A stretch of 16,881 nt of DNA from Chloroflexota bacterium (GCA_016196905.1 JACPWV010000127.1:1-16881); one strand, 5' to 3'. Counted from the first letter of the stretch, positions 1 to 6,747 are shown. Numbers and translations are program-made. Notes: generated by a model not told the origin, from the sequence alone.

Positions 1-204
1 CAGGACTTGACCCCGGAGCACGGTTACCCCCTGCGGCTGGTGGTCCCCCAGCGCTACGCCTGGAAGAGTGCCAAATGGGTGAGAGGGATCGAGTTCATGA
101 AATTCAACCGCCCCGGCTTCTGGGAGCAGTACGGCTACCACATGGACGCCGACCCCTGGGCTGAGGAGCGCTTCGGCACGCCCGACCAGACCAAGTATCG
201 ATAG
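1..204 (+). CDS. Sulfite oxidase-like molybdopterin oxidoreductase, C-terminal end (5' partial)
   Basis: The reading frame is open from base 1 to the TAG stop and gives about 67 residues, so most of the gene lies left of the window. The stretch with [33 protein letters not shown] and DPWAEERF is the recognisable C-terminal signature of the bacterial/archaeal sulfite-oxidase-like family (Moco fold, short form of about 200 residues without the dimerisation domain). Family members bind Mo-molybdopterin; their substrate is usually unknown. The Moco cysteine and the N-terminus are not visible here. A second, longer member of the superfamily lies on the opposite strand at 2081-3112. A strong hairpin follows the stop by about 55 bases. 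Confidence 0.85.
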   Translation, partial: QDLTPEHGYPLRLVVPQRYAWKSAKWVRGIEFMKFNRPGFWEQYGYHMDADPWAEERFGTPDQTKYR

Positions 205-259
205 TGAAACAGCGTCTGACCGAGGACGGGATCGCAAAATCAGTTGATGTGATGATAAG

Positions 260-296
260 AAAATCCGGGCTGTCTTCGAGCATAGCCTGGATTTTT
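260..296. terminator. Bidirectional intrinsic terminator between convergent genes
   Basis: AAAATCC (260-266) pairs with GGATTTT (289-295), GGCT (268-271) pairs with AGCC (284-287), and a G-T wobble lies between the two blocks. The loop is 12 bases. The stem ends in T-rich sequence on + and, because it begins with an A run, also on -. It lies between the + strand Mo-enzyme gene ending at 204 and the - strand selD ending at 316, so it can serve both. Confidence 0.8.
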
Positions 297-315
297 ATCT
301 ATAGCGAGAACGAGA

Positions 316-1401
316 TTACCTCTTAGCTAGTCCAGCGGTCGTGTACCCCTCCACCACCTGGATCCCACGCCCCTCGATCACCTCCCCGATCACCCAGGGA
401 CGCCGCCCCTCGCGCGACTCGAAGAGCGAGAGGAGCCGATGGAGGCGATCGGGCGTCACCGCTATAAACAGGCCTCCCGAAGTCTCGGGACAGCACAGTA
501 GGTTCAGCCACTCTTTGGGCAGATCGGCAGGCAGCGCCATTCCCTCGCCTTGGGCTAATAAATATTTCCGGTTGCGCCTCAGGCCGCCCGGGATGTAGCC
601 GCCCCGCGCGTAGTCAAGGGCGCCGGGCAAAATGGGGATCGCTTCCAACTTCAAACGCAGGCCCACTCCGCTGCGCTCGGCCACCTCCCAGGCGTGCCCC
701 AACAGCCCGAAGCCGGTGATGTCGGTGCCCGCACGAATGCCCAATTCGCGCATAATCGCTGCACCGATTCGATTGAGCCTGAGCATGCTCTCCACCGCCG
801 CGGCGACGTGCTCCTTTTCGGCTTTCTGCTCCTTGAGCGCGGTGGTGATCACCCCGCTGCCCAGTGCTTTGGTAAGTATAAGAATGTCGCCCGGCCGCGC
901 GGCGGCTTTGGTTACCACCTGGTCGGGACGGATCGTGCCCGTGACGGCCAGGCCATATTTGGGCTCGGCATCGTTGATGGTGTGCCCCCCGGCGATGACG
1001 CCCCCCGCCTCCGCCACCTTGTCCCCGCCGCCGCGGAAGATCTCGAAGAGGATCTCGCGTGGCAGGTCCTCGGGGAAACCGGCGATGTTGAGCGCGAAAA
1101 GGACCTCCCCGCCCATGGCATAGACGTCGCTCATGGCGTTAGCCGCCGCCACCGCCCCGAAGATATACGGGTCATCCACGATGGGCGGGAAGAAATCCAC
1201 CGTCTGCACGATGGCCACGTCGGGAGCGATGCGATAGACCGCCGCGTCGTCGCTGGTCTGCAGCCCGACCAGGAGATCAGGATGAACCTGAACGCGCAGG
1301 TGGCTCAGTACTTGTTTCAGGTCGCCCGGACCCATTTTGCTGGCTCAACCGGCGCAGGAGGCCAGCGCGGTGAGCCGGATCTCTTCGCGCGTCAGCATCA
1401 T
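316..1401 (-). CDS. selD: Selenide, water dikinase with in-frame TGA read as selenocysteine
   Basis: SelD makes selenophosphate from selenide and ATP, the selenium donor for Sec-tRNA and selenouridine. The protein is 361 residues when started at the ATG at 1401 (a second ATG follows at 1398), behind the strong ribosome site AGGAAGGAGGTGAGG. Codon 19 is TGA (1347-1345). It sits in C16-A-G-U19-A-S-K22-x-G-P25, which aligns with E. coli G-C17-G-C-K20-x-x-P23, so TGA is at the catalytic residue and most likely encodes Sec. Further family motifs are TSDDAAVY (about 49-56), ANAMSDVYAMGG (about 87-98), GGHTI (138-142) and TDITGFGLLGH (226-236). A start at the ATG at 1335 would remove the catalytic residue and has no comparable ribosome site. 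The gene follows the pentaheme cytochrome gene by 20 bases and is likely last in that operon. Assignment to SelD is firm; Sec decoding is inferred from frame, alignment and a hairpin. Confidence 0.95.
1318..1334 (-). promoter_or_regulatory. Candidate bacterial SECIS hairpin in selD
   Basis: On the minus strand the bases after the TGA (1347-1345) form a six-pair stem: UGGGUC (1334-1329) with GACCUG (1323-1318), including two G-U wobbles. The five-base loop is CGGGC. The loop lies 17-21 bases downstream of UGA, about the spacing known for the E. coli fdhF SECIS, and it has G residues near its start as that element requires. SelB binding is inferred, not shown. Confidence 0.5.
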
Positions 1402-1421
1402 CCTCACCTCCTTCCTAGCCC

Positions 1422-2018
1422 CTAGCGCAGTTGTAAGGGGCCGCCCATCTCCTGGTGGCAGCGCACACACTCAGGGAAGAATACATCCCGCGTGCCGAAA
1501 CTGATGGTGGGATCGCCCAGGGGATGGGCCAGGTGACAATCCAGACAGCGAAAGGTCTGCATCGAGTTGGGGATTTCATTGTGAAAATGGTTTTCAAACC
1601 CGGGCTGGTAATAGACGTCCTGATGGCATTTGCTGCAAGCCTGGTCGGGCAGGGGGATGCTCATCATCGCTGGCTGGCGATGGACACCCACCAGGAATTT
1701 TAACGCATCCCAGGCCGACTTGGCCAACACCTGGGCCCGCCCGGCTAACCCCTCCCCGCCGTGGCAGTCGATGCACTTGACCGCCTCTTCGTGGCGCAGA
1801 TGGAAGGTGGCCAGATCGGTGGTCGGCTGTTGCGAATCAATTAGGCGTTGATAGTACTCGAACTCCGGCTGCGTGTGGCAGCTGGCGCAGAAGCTATTAT
1901 TCTGTTCCAGGTGGCTCACATATCCGACCCCGCTCAAGCCCAACCCTAGAGCCAACACCCCGCCGCCTAAAAGAATCCAAGCCAGGTTGCTGCGAGCCCA
2001 AGCCAGCCGATCTCTCAA
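1422..2018 (-). CDS. Membrane-anchored pentaheme c-type cytochrome (NapC/NirT-like)
   Basis: The 198-residue protein has one N-terminal membrane segment (about residues 12-34) and five CxxCH haem-binding motifs: CASCH 44-48, CIDCH 82-86, CSKCH 128-132, CLDCH 158-162 and CVRCH 184-188. The single anchor plus multihaem periplasmic domain is the layout of NapC/NirT/NrfH quinol dehydrogenases, which pass electrons from the quinone pool to periplasmic reductases. The haem count is one more than the usual four. The start is a TTG behind GGGAGGG, with no upstream ATG in frame. It lies 62 bases downstream of the molybdopterin oxidoreductase gene, with a hairpin between them, and 20 bases upstream of selD. 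The likely role is as electron partner of the Mo enzyme; direction of flow is not readable from sequence. Confidence 0.88.
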   Translation of the reverse strand: MRDRLAWARSNLAWILLGGGVLALGLGLSGVGYVSHLEQNNSFCASCHTQPEFEYYQRLIDSQQPTTDLATFHLRHEEAVKCIDCHGGEGLAGRAQVLAKSAWDALKFLVGVHRQPAMMSIPLPDQACSKCHQDVYYQPGFENHFHNEIPNSMQTFRCLDCHLAHPLGDPTISFGTRDVFFPECVRCHQEMGGPLQLR

Positions 2019-2037
2019 TAACCCTCCCGAAAGAAGA

Positions 2038-2060
2038 CGGAGTGGTCTTTTACCACTCCG
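2038..2060 (-). terminator. Intercistronic hairpin, possible attenuator
   Basis: CGGAGTGGT (2038-2046) pairs perfectly over nine bases with ACCACTCCG (2052-2060), with a five-base loop. Read on the minus strand it is followed by TCTTCTTTC, a pyrimidine-rich but imperfect U tract. It lies between the stop of the Mo oxidoreductase gene (2081) and the ribosome site of the cytochrome gene. It may terminate part of the transcripts or protect the upstream mRNA end. Confidence 0.55.
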
Positions 2061-2080
2061 CGCCCCGCTCGCCGATCACC

Positions 2081-3112
2081 TCAGCCGACCTGCACCCAGA
2101 CCACGTGCATGTCCGAGGTCCCGTCGGGGAAGGTATTTTGCAAGAGGCCCGAGGCTGGCCGCTCTTGGGTCCGTCCCTGATCGTCAGTAACCCGCGCCCA
2201 GATGGGCTGTCGACCCGCGCCGGCCTCCCAGCCATAGCTCCACTGCACCCAGACATAAGGGGTGGGCCCGCGCACCAATTCCGCTTCACGCCAGGTGCTT
2301 CCCTCATCGAAGGACAACTCGACCTTGGCGATGCCCGAGGCGCCGGCGAAGGCAAGCCCATCCACGACCACCTTCCCCACCGAAAGGTTTTGGCCGAAGC
2401 GAGGATGATCGATGCGCGCGTTGGGCTTGATGGGAGCGGCATCCGACCAGCCGCGCGTTTCCCAATATCCCTTGTAATCGTTGTCGATCACCTCGATGCG
2501 TTGGATGCGCTTGGGCTGCTTCATCCCGTACACCCCGGGGAAGAGCGCGCGCAGCGGGAAGCCGTGCGCCTGAGGCAAGGTTTCATTGTTCATCTTATAC
2601 ACCAACAGGCTGTGGGGATGTAGGGCCCAGTCGAGGGGGATACTGGTGTGGTAGCCGTCGGTGCACTCGAAGCGCACCTCCACCGCGCCCGGCTTCACCC
2701 CCGCCAGGTTGAGGATGTCCGCCAAGCGCACCCCTTCCCACACCGCGTTGCCGATGAGGCTCCCGCCGGCCGGGTTGCTGATGCACTCCAGCGTGCGCAT
2801 CTCAGTCAGGGAAGGCAAAGCCAGGATCTCGTCGTAAGTCAAGGTCAAGGGACGTTCTACCAGACCATCGACACGAAGTTGCCAACTGGAAACATCCACC
2901 GGCCCGGGGGAGGAGTACTCCAAGACGTAGAATTCCTCGTTGGGGGTGATGCGGATGCCGTCGATCACCAGGGAGACCGGCTCGCTGCCAGGTGGGGAGA
3001 CCGTCTCCACGGCGTGCTCCAACTCCTCCTCCCGACCCTGACAGCCGATGAGGATGACCCCTAGGGTCCCCCCACACCATTTTAGAAATTCACGCCGATC
3101 AATCTCCCGCAT
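2081..3112 (-). CDS. Molybdopterin-dependent oxidoreductase, sulfite oxidase superfamily, exported lipoprotein
   Basis: The 343-residue protein starts with a twin-arginine motif, RREFLK (residues 6-11), then a hydrophobic run ending in the lipobox LIGC24, so it is probably exported folded and lipid-anchored. The Moco-binding fold follows: the Mo ligand cysteine is C110 in TLECISNPAGG, and then come WEGVRL, ECTDGYHTSIPL and GFPLRALFPGVYGMKQPKRI (about 184-203). The C-terminal part (about 240-343, with VELSFDEGSTW and WARVTDDQG) is the Mo-co dimerisation domain. This layout matches sulfite dehydrogenase (SoxC/SorA)-like enzymes, but the substrate cannot be named. It is first in the operon with the pentaheme cytochrome and selD. 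The ATG has GAAGAGG six bases upstream and a promoter about 60 bases upstream. Confidence 0.92.
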   Translation of the reverse strand: MREIDRREFLKWCGGTLGVILIGCQGREEELEHAVETVSPPGSEPVSLVIDGIRITPNEEFYVLEYSSPGPVDVSSWQLRVDGLVERPLTLTYDEILALPSLTEMRTLECISNPAGGSLIGNAVWEGVRLADILNLAGVKPGAVEVRFECTDGYHTSIPLDWALHPHSLLVYKMNNETLPQAHGFPLRALFPGVYGMKQPKRIQRIEVIDNDYKGYWETRGWSDAAPIKPNARIDHPRFGQNLSVGKVVVDGLAFAGASGIAKVELSFDEGSTWREAELVRGPTPYVWVQWSYGWEAGAGRQPIWARVTDDQGRTQERPASGLLQNTFPDGTSDMHVVWVQVG

Positions 3113-3169
3113 CGAAGGCCTCTTCAGCCGAGAAGGTGGAGCCTGGCACCCTCAGTAGCCGATATCTCA

Positions 3170-3198
3170 AGTATTAAAGACAGCGCCCCTTCTGTCAA
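3170..3198 (-). promoter_or_regulatory. Sigma-70 type promoter for the Mo oxidoreductase/cytochrome/selD operon
   Basis: On the minus strand a perfect -35 box TTGACA (3198-3193) is followed after exactly 17 bases by AATACT (3175-3170), four of six matches to the -10 consensus. Transcription would start near 3163, about 50 bases before the ATG at 3112. Confidence 0.65.
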
Positions 3199-3300
3199 AT
3201 CGGATGCGCCCAGTCGGTTTTCGTCAGCGTCCCACACAGGATATGGCCCGCAAATTACGATTTTCTTACGGAGACCACCTTCCCCGAGGCCAATCAAAAT

Positions 3301-3322
3301 AAGGAAGCTCTCAGACTTCCTT
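3301..3322 (-). terminator. Intrinsic terminator after the BNR-propeller gene
   Basis: AAGGAAG (3301-3307) and CTTCCTT (3316-3322) form a seven-pair stem with an eight-base loop. On the minus strand it is followed by ATTTTGATT. It lies 42 bases after the stop of the gene ending at 3365 and separates this cluster from the Mo-enzyme operon. Confidence 0.7.
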
Positions 3323-3364
3323 GCTTTGGGCTAACTTCAGGCGCTGAGCGGTCTCGGCCGCGGC

Positions 3365-4474
3365 TTAGAGTACAGCGCAGGTTACCGAGTAGATCCCAGG
3401 CAGGTAGGCGGCGATGAGCTTCCAGGAATCCCCTTGGTCGTGGCTGGCGAAGAGCTGGCCGGTTTTGGTCCCCACATAGACCCCGCAGGGGTCCAAAGCA
3501 TCGGTGCACAAAGCATGGCGCAGCACGCCCAGCTTTACCGTGGGGCCCTGGGGCAGGCCCCGGGTCAGCCGCTCCCAGCTTTTTCCCCCATCCTCGCTGC
3601 GGTAAACGGTGAACTGATCGCCCAGGTTGTGGCGCAGAGGGGGTGGAGCTTCGACGATGGCGAAGACCACATTCGGATGGTTGAAATCGAGGGCGATGGG
3701 GAAACCGAAATCGGAGGGGAGACCGTTCTGGATGTCAATCCATTCCTCGGCGCCGTTGGTCGACTTATAGATGCCACAGTGATTCTGCTGATAGAGGATG
3801 TTGGGATCCTGGGGATGGATGATCAAATGGTGTACGCACTGTCCGAACTCCGGGTATTTCTCGGGCAAGAAGTCGGCCCGCGTATTTTTGTTCTTCATTT
3901 GCCAGGACGCCCCGCCGTCGTTCGTGCGCATCACCCCCACCGCAGAGATGCCCACCCACATCTGACTCTTGTCGCTGGGGTGCGGGATGATGGAATGGAG
4001 GCACAGCCCGCCCGCCCCCGGCTCCCAGCGCGGCCGGGTGGGGTGGTTATTGAGCCCATTGACAAATTGCCAGGTCTCGCCACCCTCCTGGCTGACGAAC
4101 AAGGCGGCGGGATCCACTCCGCAGTAGACCGTCTCCGGCTCCGTCGCGCGACCCGGCTCGATGACCCAGATATTCTCCAGCTTCAACCCGGTCTCGGTGG
4201 AGAACTGGACCCCCACTTTGGGCGGGTTCCAGGTGCGCCCAAAATCATCGCTGTAAAGGAGGTAGGTGCCGAAAAAGCCACCGTTGTCGGTCGCGAACAG
4301 GCGCGGCATCTCTCGCCGAGTATCCAGGGTGGCGTAAAAGACGCGATGCCCCTCGATGAACGGCCCCTCCACCTGCCATCGGCGGCGCGCCTTATTCGAG
4401 CTAAAGATAAACAGCCCCTTGCGCGTCCCCACCATGAGCAGGATGGTTCCCGGGGCATATCGGCGCTCAACCAT
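3365..4474 (-). CDS. BNR/Asp-box beta-propeller protein (sialidase-like fold, function unknown)
   Basis: The 369-residue protein carries six Asp-box type motifs (S/T-x-D-x-G-x-T/S-W): YSDDFGRTW, VSQEGGETW, RTNDGGASW, KSTNGAEEW, RSEDGGKSW and ASHDQGDSW. These are spaced through the chain as in six-bladed sialidase/VPS10-like propellers. There is no signal peptide, so it is probably cytoplasmic. Automatic annotation often says exo-alpha-sialidase or glycosyl hydrolase, but I see no sialidase arginine triad, so catalysis is unproven. It starts 12 bases after the stop of the MoaD-like gene, an arrangement that points to translational coupling and shared function. A terminator follows. Confidence 0.85.
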   Translation of the reverse strand: MVERRYAPGTILLMVGTRKGLFIFSSNKARRRWQVEGPFIEGHRVFYATLDTRREMPRLFATDNGGFFGTYLLYSDDFGRTWNPPKVGVQFSTETGLKLENIWVIEPGRATEPETVYCGVDPAALFVSQEGGETWQFVNGLNNHPTRPRWEPGAGGLCLHSIIPHPSDKSQMWVGISAVGVMRTNDGGASWQMKNKNTRADFLPEKYPEFGQCVHHLIIHPQDPNILYQQNHCGIYKSTNGAEEWIDIQNGLPSDFGFPIALDFNHPNVVFAIVEAPPPLRHNLGDQFTVYRSEDGGKSWERLTRGLPQGPTVKLGVLRHALCTDALDPCGVYVGTKTGQLFASHDQGDSWKLIAAYLPGIYSVTCAVL

Positions 4475-4486
4475 CTTCCCTCCTCA

Positions 4487-4783
4487 TCACCCGCCGGAGA
4501 TGGCGTGGAGAATGTAGACCACTTCTCCACCGCTCAGCGGGGTGTCTAACTGCTGAAGATAGCGGATGTTCTCGGAGTTCACGAAGATGTTGACGTGTGG
4601 TCGGAGTTCCCCCGTTTCATGGCAAACATGAAAACGCATTCCCGGGTATTGGCGCTCCAGGTCATCGAGGAGCTGGCGCACCGTGGCCCCCTTAGCCGCC
4701 ACCACCGCGCGGTGGCCTGCGGTCCGGCGGACGGCCGGAGGGAGGTGGACCTCGACAGCAACGAGAGGCGATTCAGGGCTCAC
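4487..4783 (-). CDS. MoaD/ThiS-like beta-grasp sulfur-carrier protein
   Basis: The C-terminal 75 residues have the MoaD/ThiS pattern: VRQLLDDLERQYPGM, then HVNIFVNSENIRYL, then TPLSGGEVVYILHAISGG. The chain ends exactly in Gly-Gly, the tail that E1-like enzymes adenylate and convert to a thiocarboxylate in this family. I prefer the GTG start at 4783 (98 residues, normal for MoaD), with AGGGA four bases upstream; an in-frame GTG at 4846 would add 21 residues without family likeness. A TATAAT on the minus strand at 4807-4802 lies just upstream of the preferred start and would fall inside the longer version. The gene lies between the FTR1 permease and the propeller gene. It may serve Moco synthesis for the nearby Mo enzymes or a separate role with the propeller protein. 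Confidence 0.82.
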   Translation of the reverse strand: MSPESPLVAVEVHLPPAVRRTAGHRAVVAAKGATVRQLLDDLERQYPGMRFHVCHETGELRPHVNIFVNSENIRYLQQLDTPLSGGEVVYILHAISGG

Positions 4784-4861
4784 TCGATCCCTCACGGGCC
4801 CATTATAGAACAAAAACGAGGAGGCCACCAGCGTCTCCTCGCCCACCCCCCGATAGCGGGG

Positions 4862-5692
4862 CTAGCTTTGGACGCGATCCAACTGCAAGGCCATCCGGTC
4901 GATCCACCAGCGCACCGAGCTCAGCACCACCACCCAATAGCCCAGATAGCCCAACACCTCCAACAGGGATGGGTTAGCGTTGTAGCCGAAAAGGGCTTTG
5001 AGGACCGACCCCCAGAAGGAGGACTCGTCCAAGAGATGGGCGGTGTTCCAGGCTTCCTCGACCAAGAAAGGCAAGAGCCCCGCCTCCTGGAACTCGTGGA
5101 TCCCATGGGCCAGGAGCCCGGCGGCGAACAGCAATAAAAGCACGCTGGTCACGTCGAAGAAGCGCTGCACCGGAAGGCGCACCGTGGTGGCATAGAGGAG
5201 AGCCCCGATGGTTATGGCGATGGACAAACCCAACAGGCTGCCCCACACCGTCTCCAGCCCGCCCGCTACGAAGGCCGCCGCGGTCAGGAACAACACCGTC
5301 TCCACCCCCTCCCGGAGGACGACCACAAAAGAGAGGCCGGCCAGGGCCCAGTTGTGTCCCTGGCTGACCGCGACCTGAACTTCGCGCTCCAGGGCCACCC
5401 TGATGAAGCGGGCTTGATAACGCATCCAAAAAATCATGTAAGTCAGCACGCCCACCGCCAGCAGCATGGTGGTGCCTTCAAAGATCTCCTCGGCCGGGCC
5501 CTCGAGCTGGGCTCCCGTCCGCTGCAGCCCTATGGCCAAGATCAGGCTGGCCACGACGGCGGCCGCCACGCCGATCCATACGTAGCCTTGGCGATCGAGG
5601 CGGCGGATCTTCCGCAGATAACCGAGCACGATGCCCACCACCAGCGCGGCTTCCAGGCCTTCGCGCAAGGTCAACAAAGCAGCAGCGATCAT
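4862..5692 (-). CDS. FTR1 family iron permease
   Basis: The 276-residue protein is almost entirely hydrophobic, with about seven membrane segments. It holds the two hallmark R-E-G-x-E motifs of the FTR1/EfeU family, REGLE (10-14) and REGVE (127-131), plus EEIFEG (68-73) and HGIHEFQE (196-203). FTR1 permeases take up Fe3+ across the cytoplasmic membrane after oxidation of Fe2+ by a partner. No EfeO, EfeB or multicopper oxidase gene is visible here. The ATG at 5692 places the first REGLE in membrane segment 1, as in the family; a GGGGG run lies just upstream. The gene is divergent from a DtxR/MntR-family regulator and is followed by the MoaD-like gene 15-78 bases downstream, depending on the latter's start. 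Confidence 0.92.
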   Translation of the reverse strand: MIAAALLTLREGLEAALVVGIVLGYLRKIRRLDRQGYVWIGVAAAVVASLILAIGLQRTGAQLEGPAEEIFEGTTMLLAVGVLTYMIFWMRYQARFIRVALEREVQVAVSQGHNWALAGLSFVVVLREGVETVLFLTAAAFVAGGLETVWGSLLGLSIAITIGALLYATTVRLPVQRFFDVTSVLLLLFAAGLLAHGIHEFQEAGLLPFLVEEAWNTAHLLDESSFWGSVLKALFGYNANPSLLEVLGYLGYWVVVLSSVRWWIDRMALQLDRVQS

Positions 5693-5725
5693 CGACCCCC
5701 GAATAATCCCAAGGATGACTCCTAA

Positions 5726-5760
5726 AGCTTACCACAAAGGGCGGGTTTTCGTCAACGAAA
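5726..5760 (-). promoter_or_regulatory. Candidate promoter and palindromic operator upstream of FTR1
   Basis: The palindrome TTTCGTCAACGAAA (5747-5760) has two perfect six-base arms around a CA centre. On the minus strand it contains TTGACG (5755-5750), a five of six match to the -35 box, followed 18 bases later by the extended -10-like TGGTAAGCT. The -10 hexamer is poor, so the promoter call is weak; the palindrome is clear. Placement suggests a repressor site for the permease gene. Confidence 0.45.
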
Positions 5761-5786
5761 TGATAAAAAAACCGATCAGATCGAGT

Positions 5787-5815
5787 TTGACAGGAAATCT
5801 AATCGAAACTATAAT
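5787..5815 (+). promoter_or_regulatory. Consensus sigma-70 promoter of the DtxR/MntR-family gene
   Basis: TTGACA (5787-5792), a 17-base spacer and TATAAT (5810-5815) match the consensus exactly. Transcription would begin at about 5822. This rules out the in-frame ATG at 5814, which overlaps the -10 box, and supports the ATG at 5841. Confidence 0.85.
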
Positions 5816-5818
5816 GGC

Positions 5819-5837
5819 TTTAACGAAAAGAGTTAAA
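5819..5837. promoter_or_regulatory. 19-bp inverted repeat, candidate DtxR/MntR-family operator
   Basis: TTTAACGAAAAGAGTTAAA has perfect six-base arms (TTTAAC and GTTAAA) and a total length of 19 bases, the usual footprint length of DtxR-family boxes. It covers the predicted transcription start directly after the -10 box, a position suited to autorepression. Confidence 0.6.
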
Positions 5838-5840
5838 TTG

Positions 5841-6521
5841 ATGATCGAAAACGCCCTGAACGAGACGGCCGAGGAATATCTCAAGGCTATATACAAGCTG
5901 CAGCACTCTGGCGAAACGGGAAAGGTGAGCCTGACGGCCATCGCCCGGCGGATGGGGGTGTCCGTGCCGGCGGTGATCAGCATGGTCAAGCGCCTGGCGG
6001 CCCTGCGGCTTATACAACGGCTCCCCTACCAGGGAGTGGCCCCCACCCCGGCGGGGGATAAGATCGCTCTGCGCCTGATCCGTCATCACCGCTTAATGGA
6101 GCGCTTCATGGTGGACGCCATGGGCTTCGGCTGGGACCAGGTGGATGAGCAGGCCGATCGGCTGGAGCACGTCATCTCAGAGGCCTTTGCCGACCGGGTG
6201 GAGGTCATGTTGGGCTATCCACGCACCTGTCCCCACGGCGATCCCATCCCCGCCAAAGACGGGTCCCTCCCCGAGTTGCAGCTCATGGCCGTGGCCGACA
6301 TGCATCGCGGCCAGAGTGGCCCCTTCCGGCGCGTGGGCGTGACCGAGCCCGAGGTGCTGAGCTACCTGGGCCAACTGGGCTTCAAGCAGGATGTCCCCGT
6401 GACCTTTTTAGAGAAGGCGCCCTTCCAGGGCCCGGTGCGGCTGCGCGTGGGCGAGAACGAGGTCAGCCTGGGGGCGGAGCTGGCCAGCCAGATCTATGTG
6501 GAGCAATCTGCCTCCGCTTAG
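5841..6521 (+). CDS. DtxR/MntR-family metal-dependent transcriptional regulator
   Basis: The 226-residue protein has the DtxR layout: winged helix (about 1-75, recognition part RRMGVSVPAVISMVKRL), dimerisation/metal domain (about 78-140, with HHRLMER and ADRLEHV) and a C-terminal FeoA/SH3-like domain (about 150-226). Aligned by eye to DtxR, H83, E87, E109 and H110 keep metal ligands. The Met10 position is E12, Cys102 is D106, and His98 is D102; the acidic set is closer to manganese-type MntR than to iron-type DtxR. Start at ATG 5841 follows from the promoter; the ribosome site is weak (AAGAG). In this family, metal-bound protein represses uptake genes, here plausibly the divergent FTR1 permease and itself. 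Metal identity is uncertain. Confidence 0.9.
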   Translation: MIENALNETAEEYLKAIYKLQHSGETGKVSLTAIARRMGVSVPAVISMVKRLAALRLIQRLPYQGVAPTPAGDKIALRLIRHHRLMERFMVDAMGFGWDQVDEQADRLEHVISEAFADRVEVMLGYPRTCPHGDPIPAKDGSLPELQLMAVADMHRGQSGPFRRVGVTEPEVLSYLGQLGFKQDVPVTFLEKAPFQGPVRLRVGENEVSLGAELASQIYVEQSASA

Positions 6522-6747
6522 GCGCTGCCTTCTCCCTCTCTATGATTAGCCCTCCTCTGCTCTAGATATCCCTATAATACGCCCCAACCGGTACTTATGC
6601 CGGAAGCTTGCAGTATAATAGCTAGTTAGCCCGCAGGGCCTGTGCACATGCGACAATCGCGAGCATGGCAAATGTGATTCAAGCGTGCTGGCTAAACTAC
6701 TCAGTCGCTGCGATTTCGTCAAGATGCCGAACATGAGGAGAACAAAT

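Noticed and set aside
694..1425. Open frame on + opposite selD
   Set aside because: Shadow of the selD reading frame; no recognisable domain and no ribosome site.
3434..4549. Long open frame on + (371 codons) opposite the propeller gene
   Set aside because: It is a GC-driven antisense shadow; the minus frame has six Asp-box motifs and clear family likeness, the plus frame has none.
5631..5840. Upstream extension of the DtxR/MntR-family protein
   Set aside because: It would cross the FTR1 start, the consensus promoter and the operator; likeness to the family begins only at 5841.
6573..6619. Two TATAAT boxes before the ABM gene as promoters
   Set aside because: No acceptable -35 hexamer lies 16-18 bases upstream of either; an AT-rich region gives such matches by chance.
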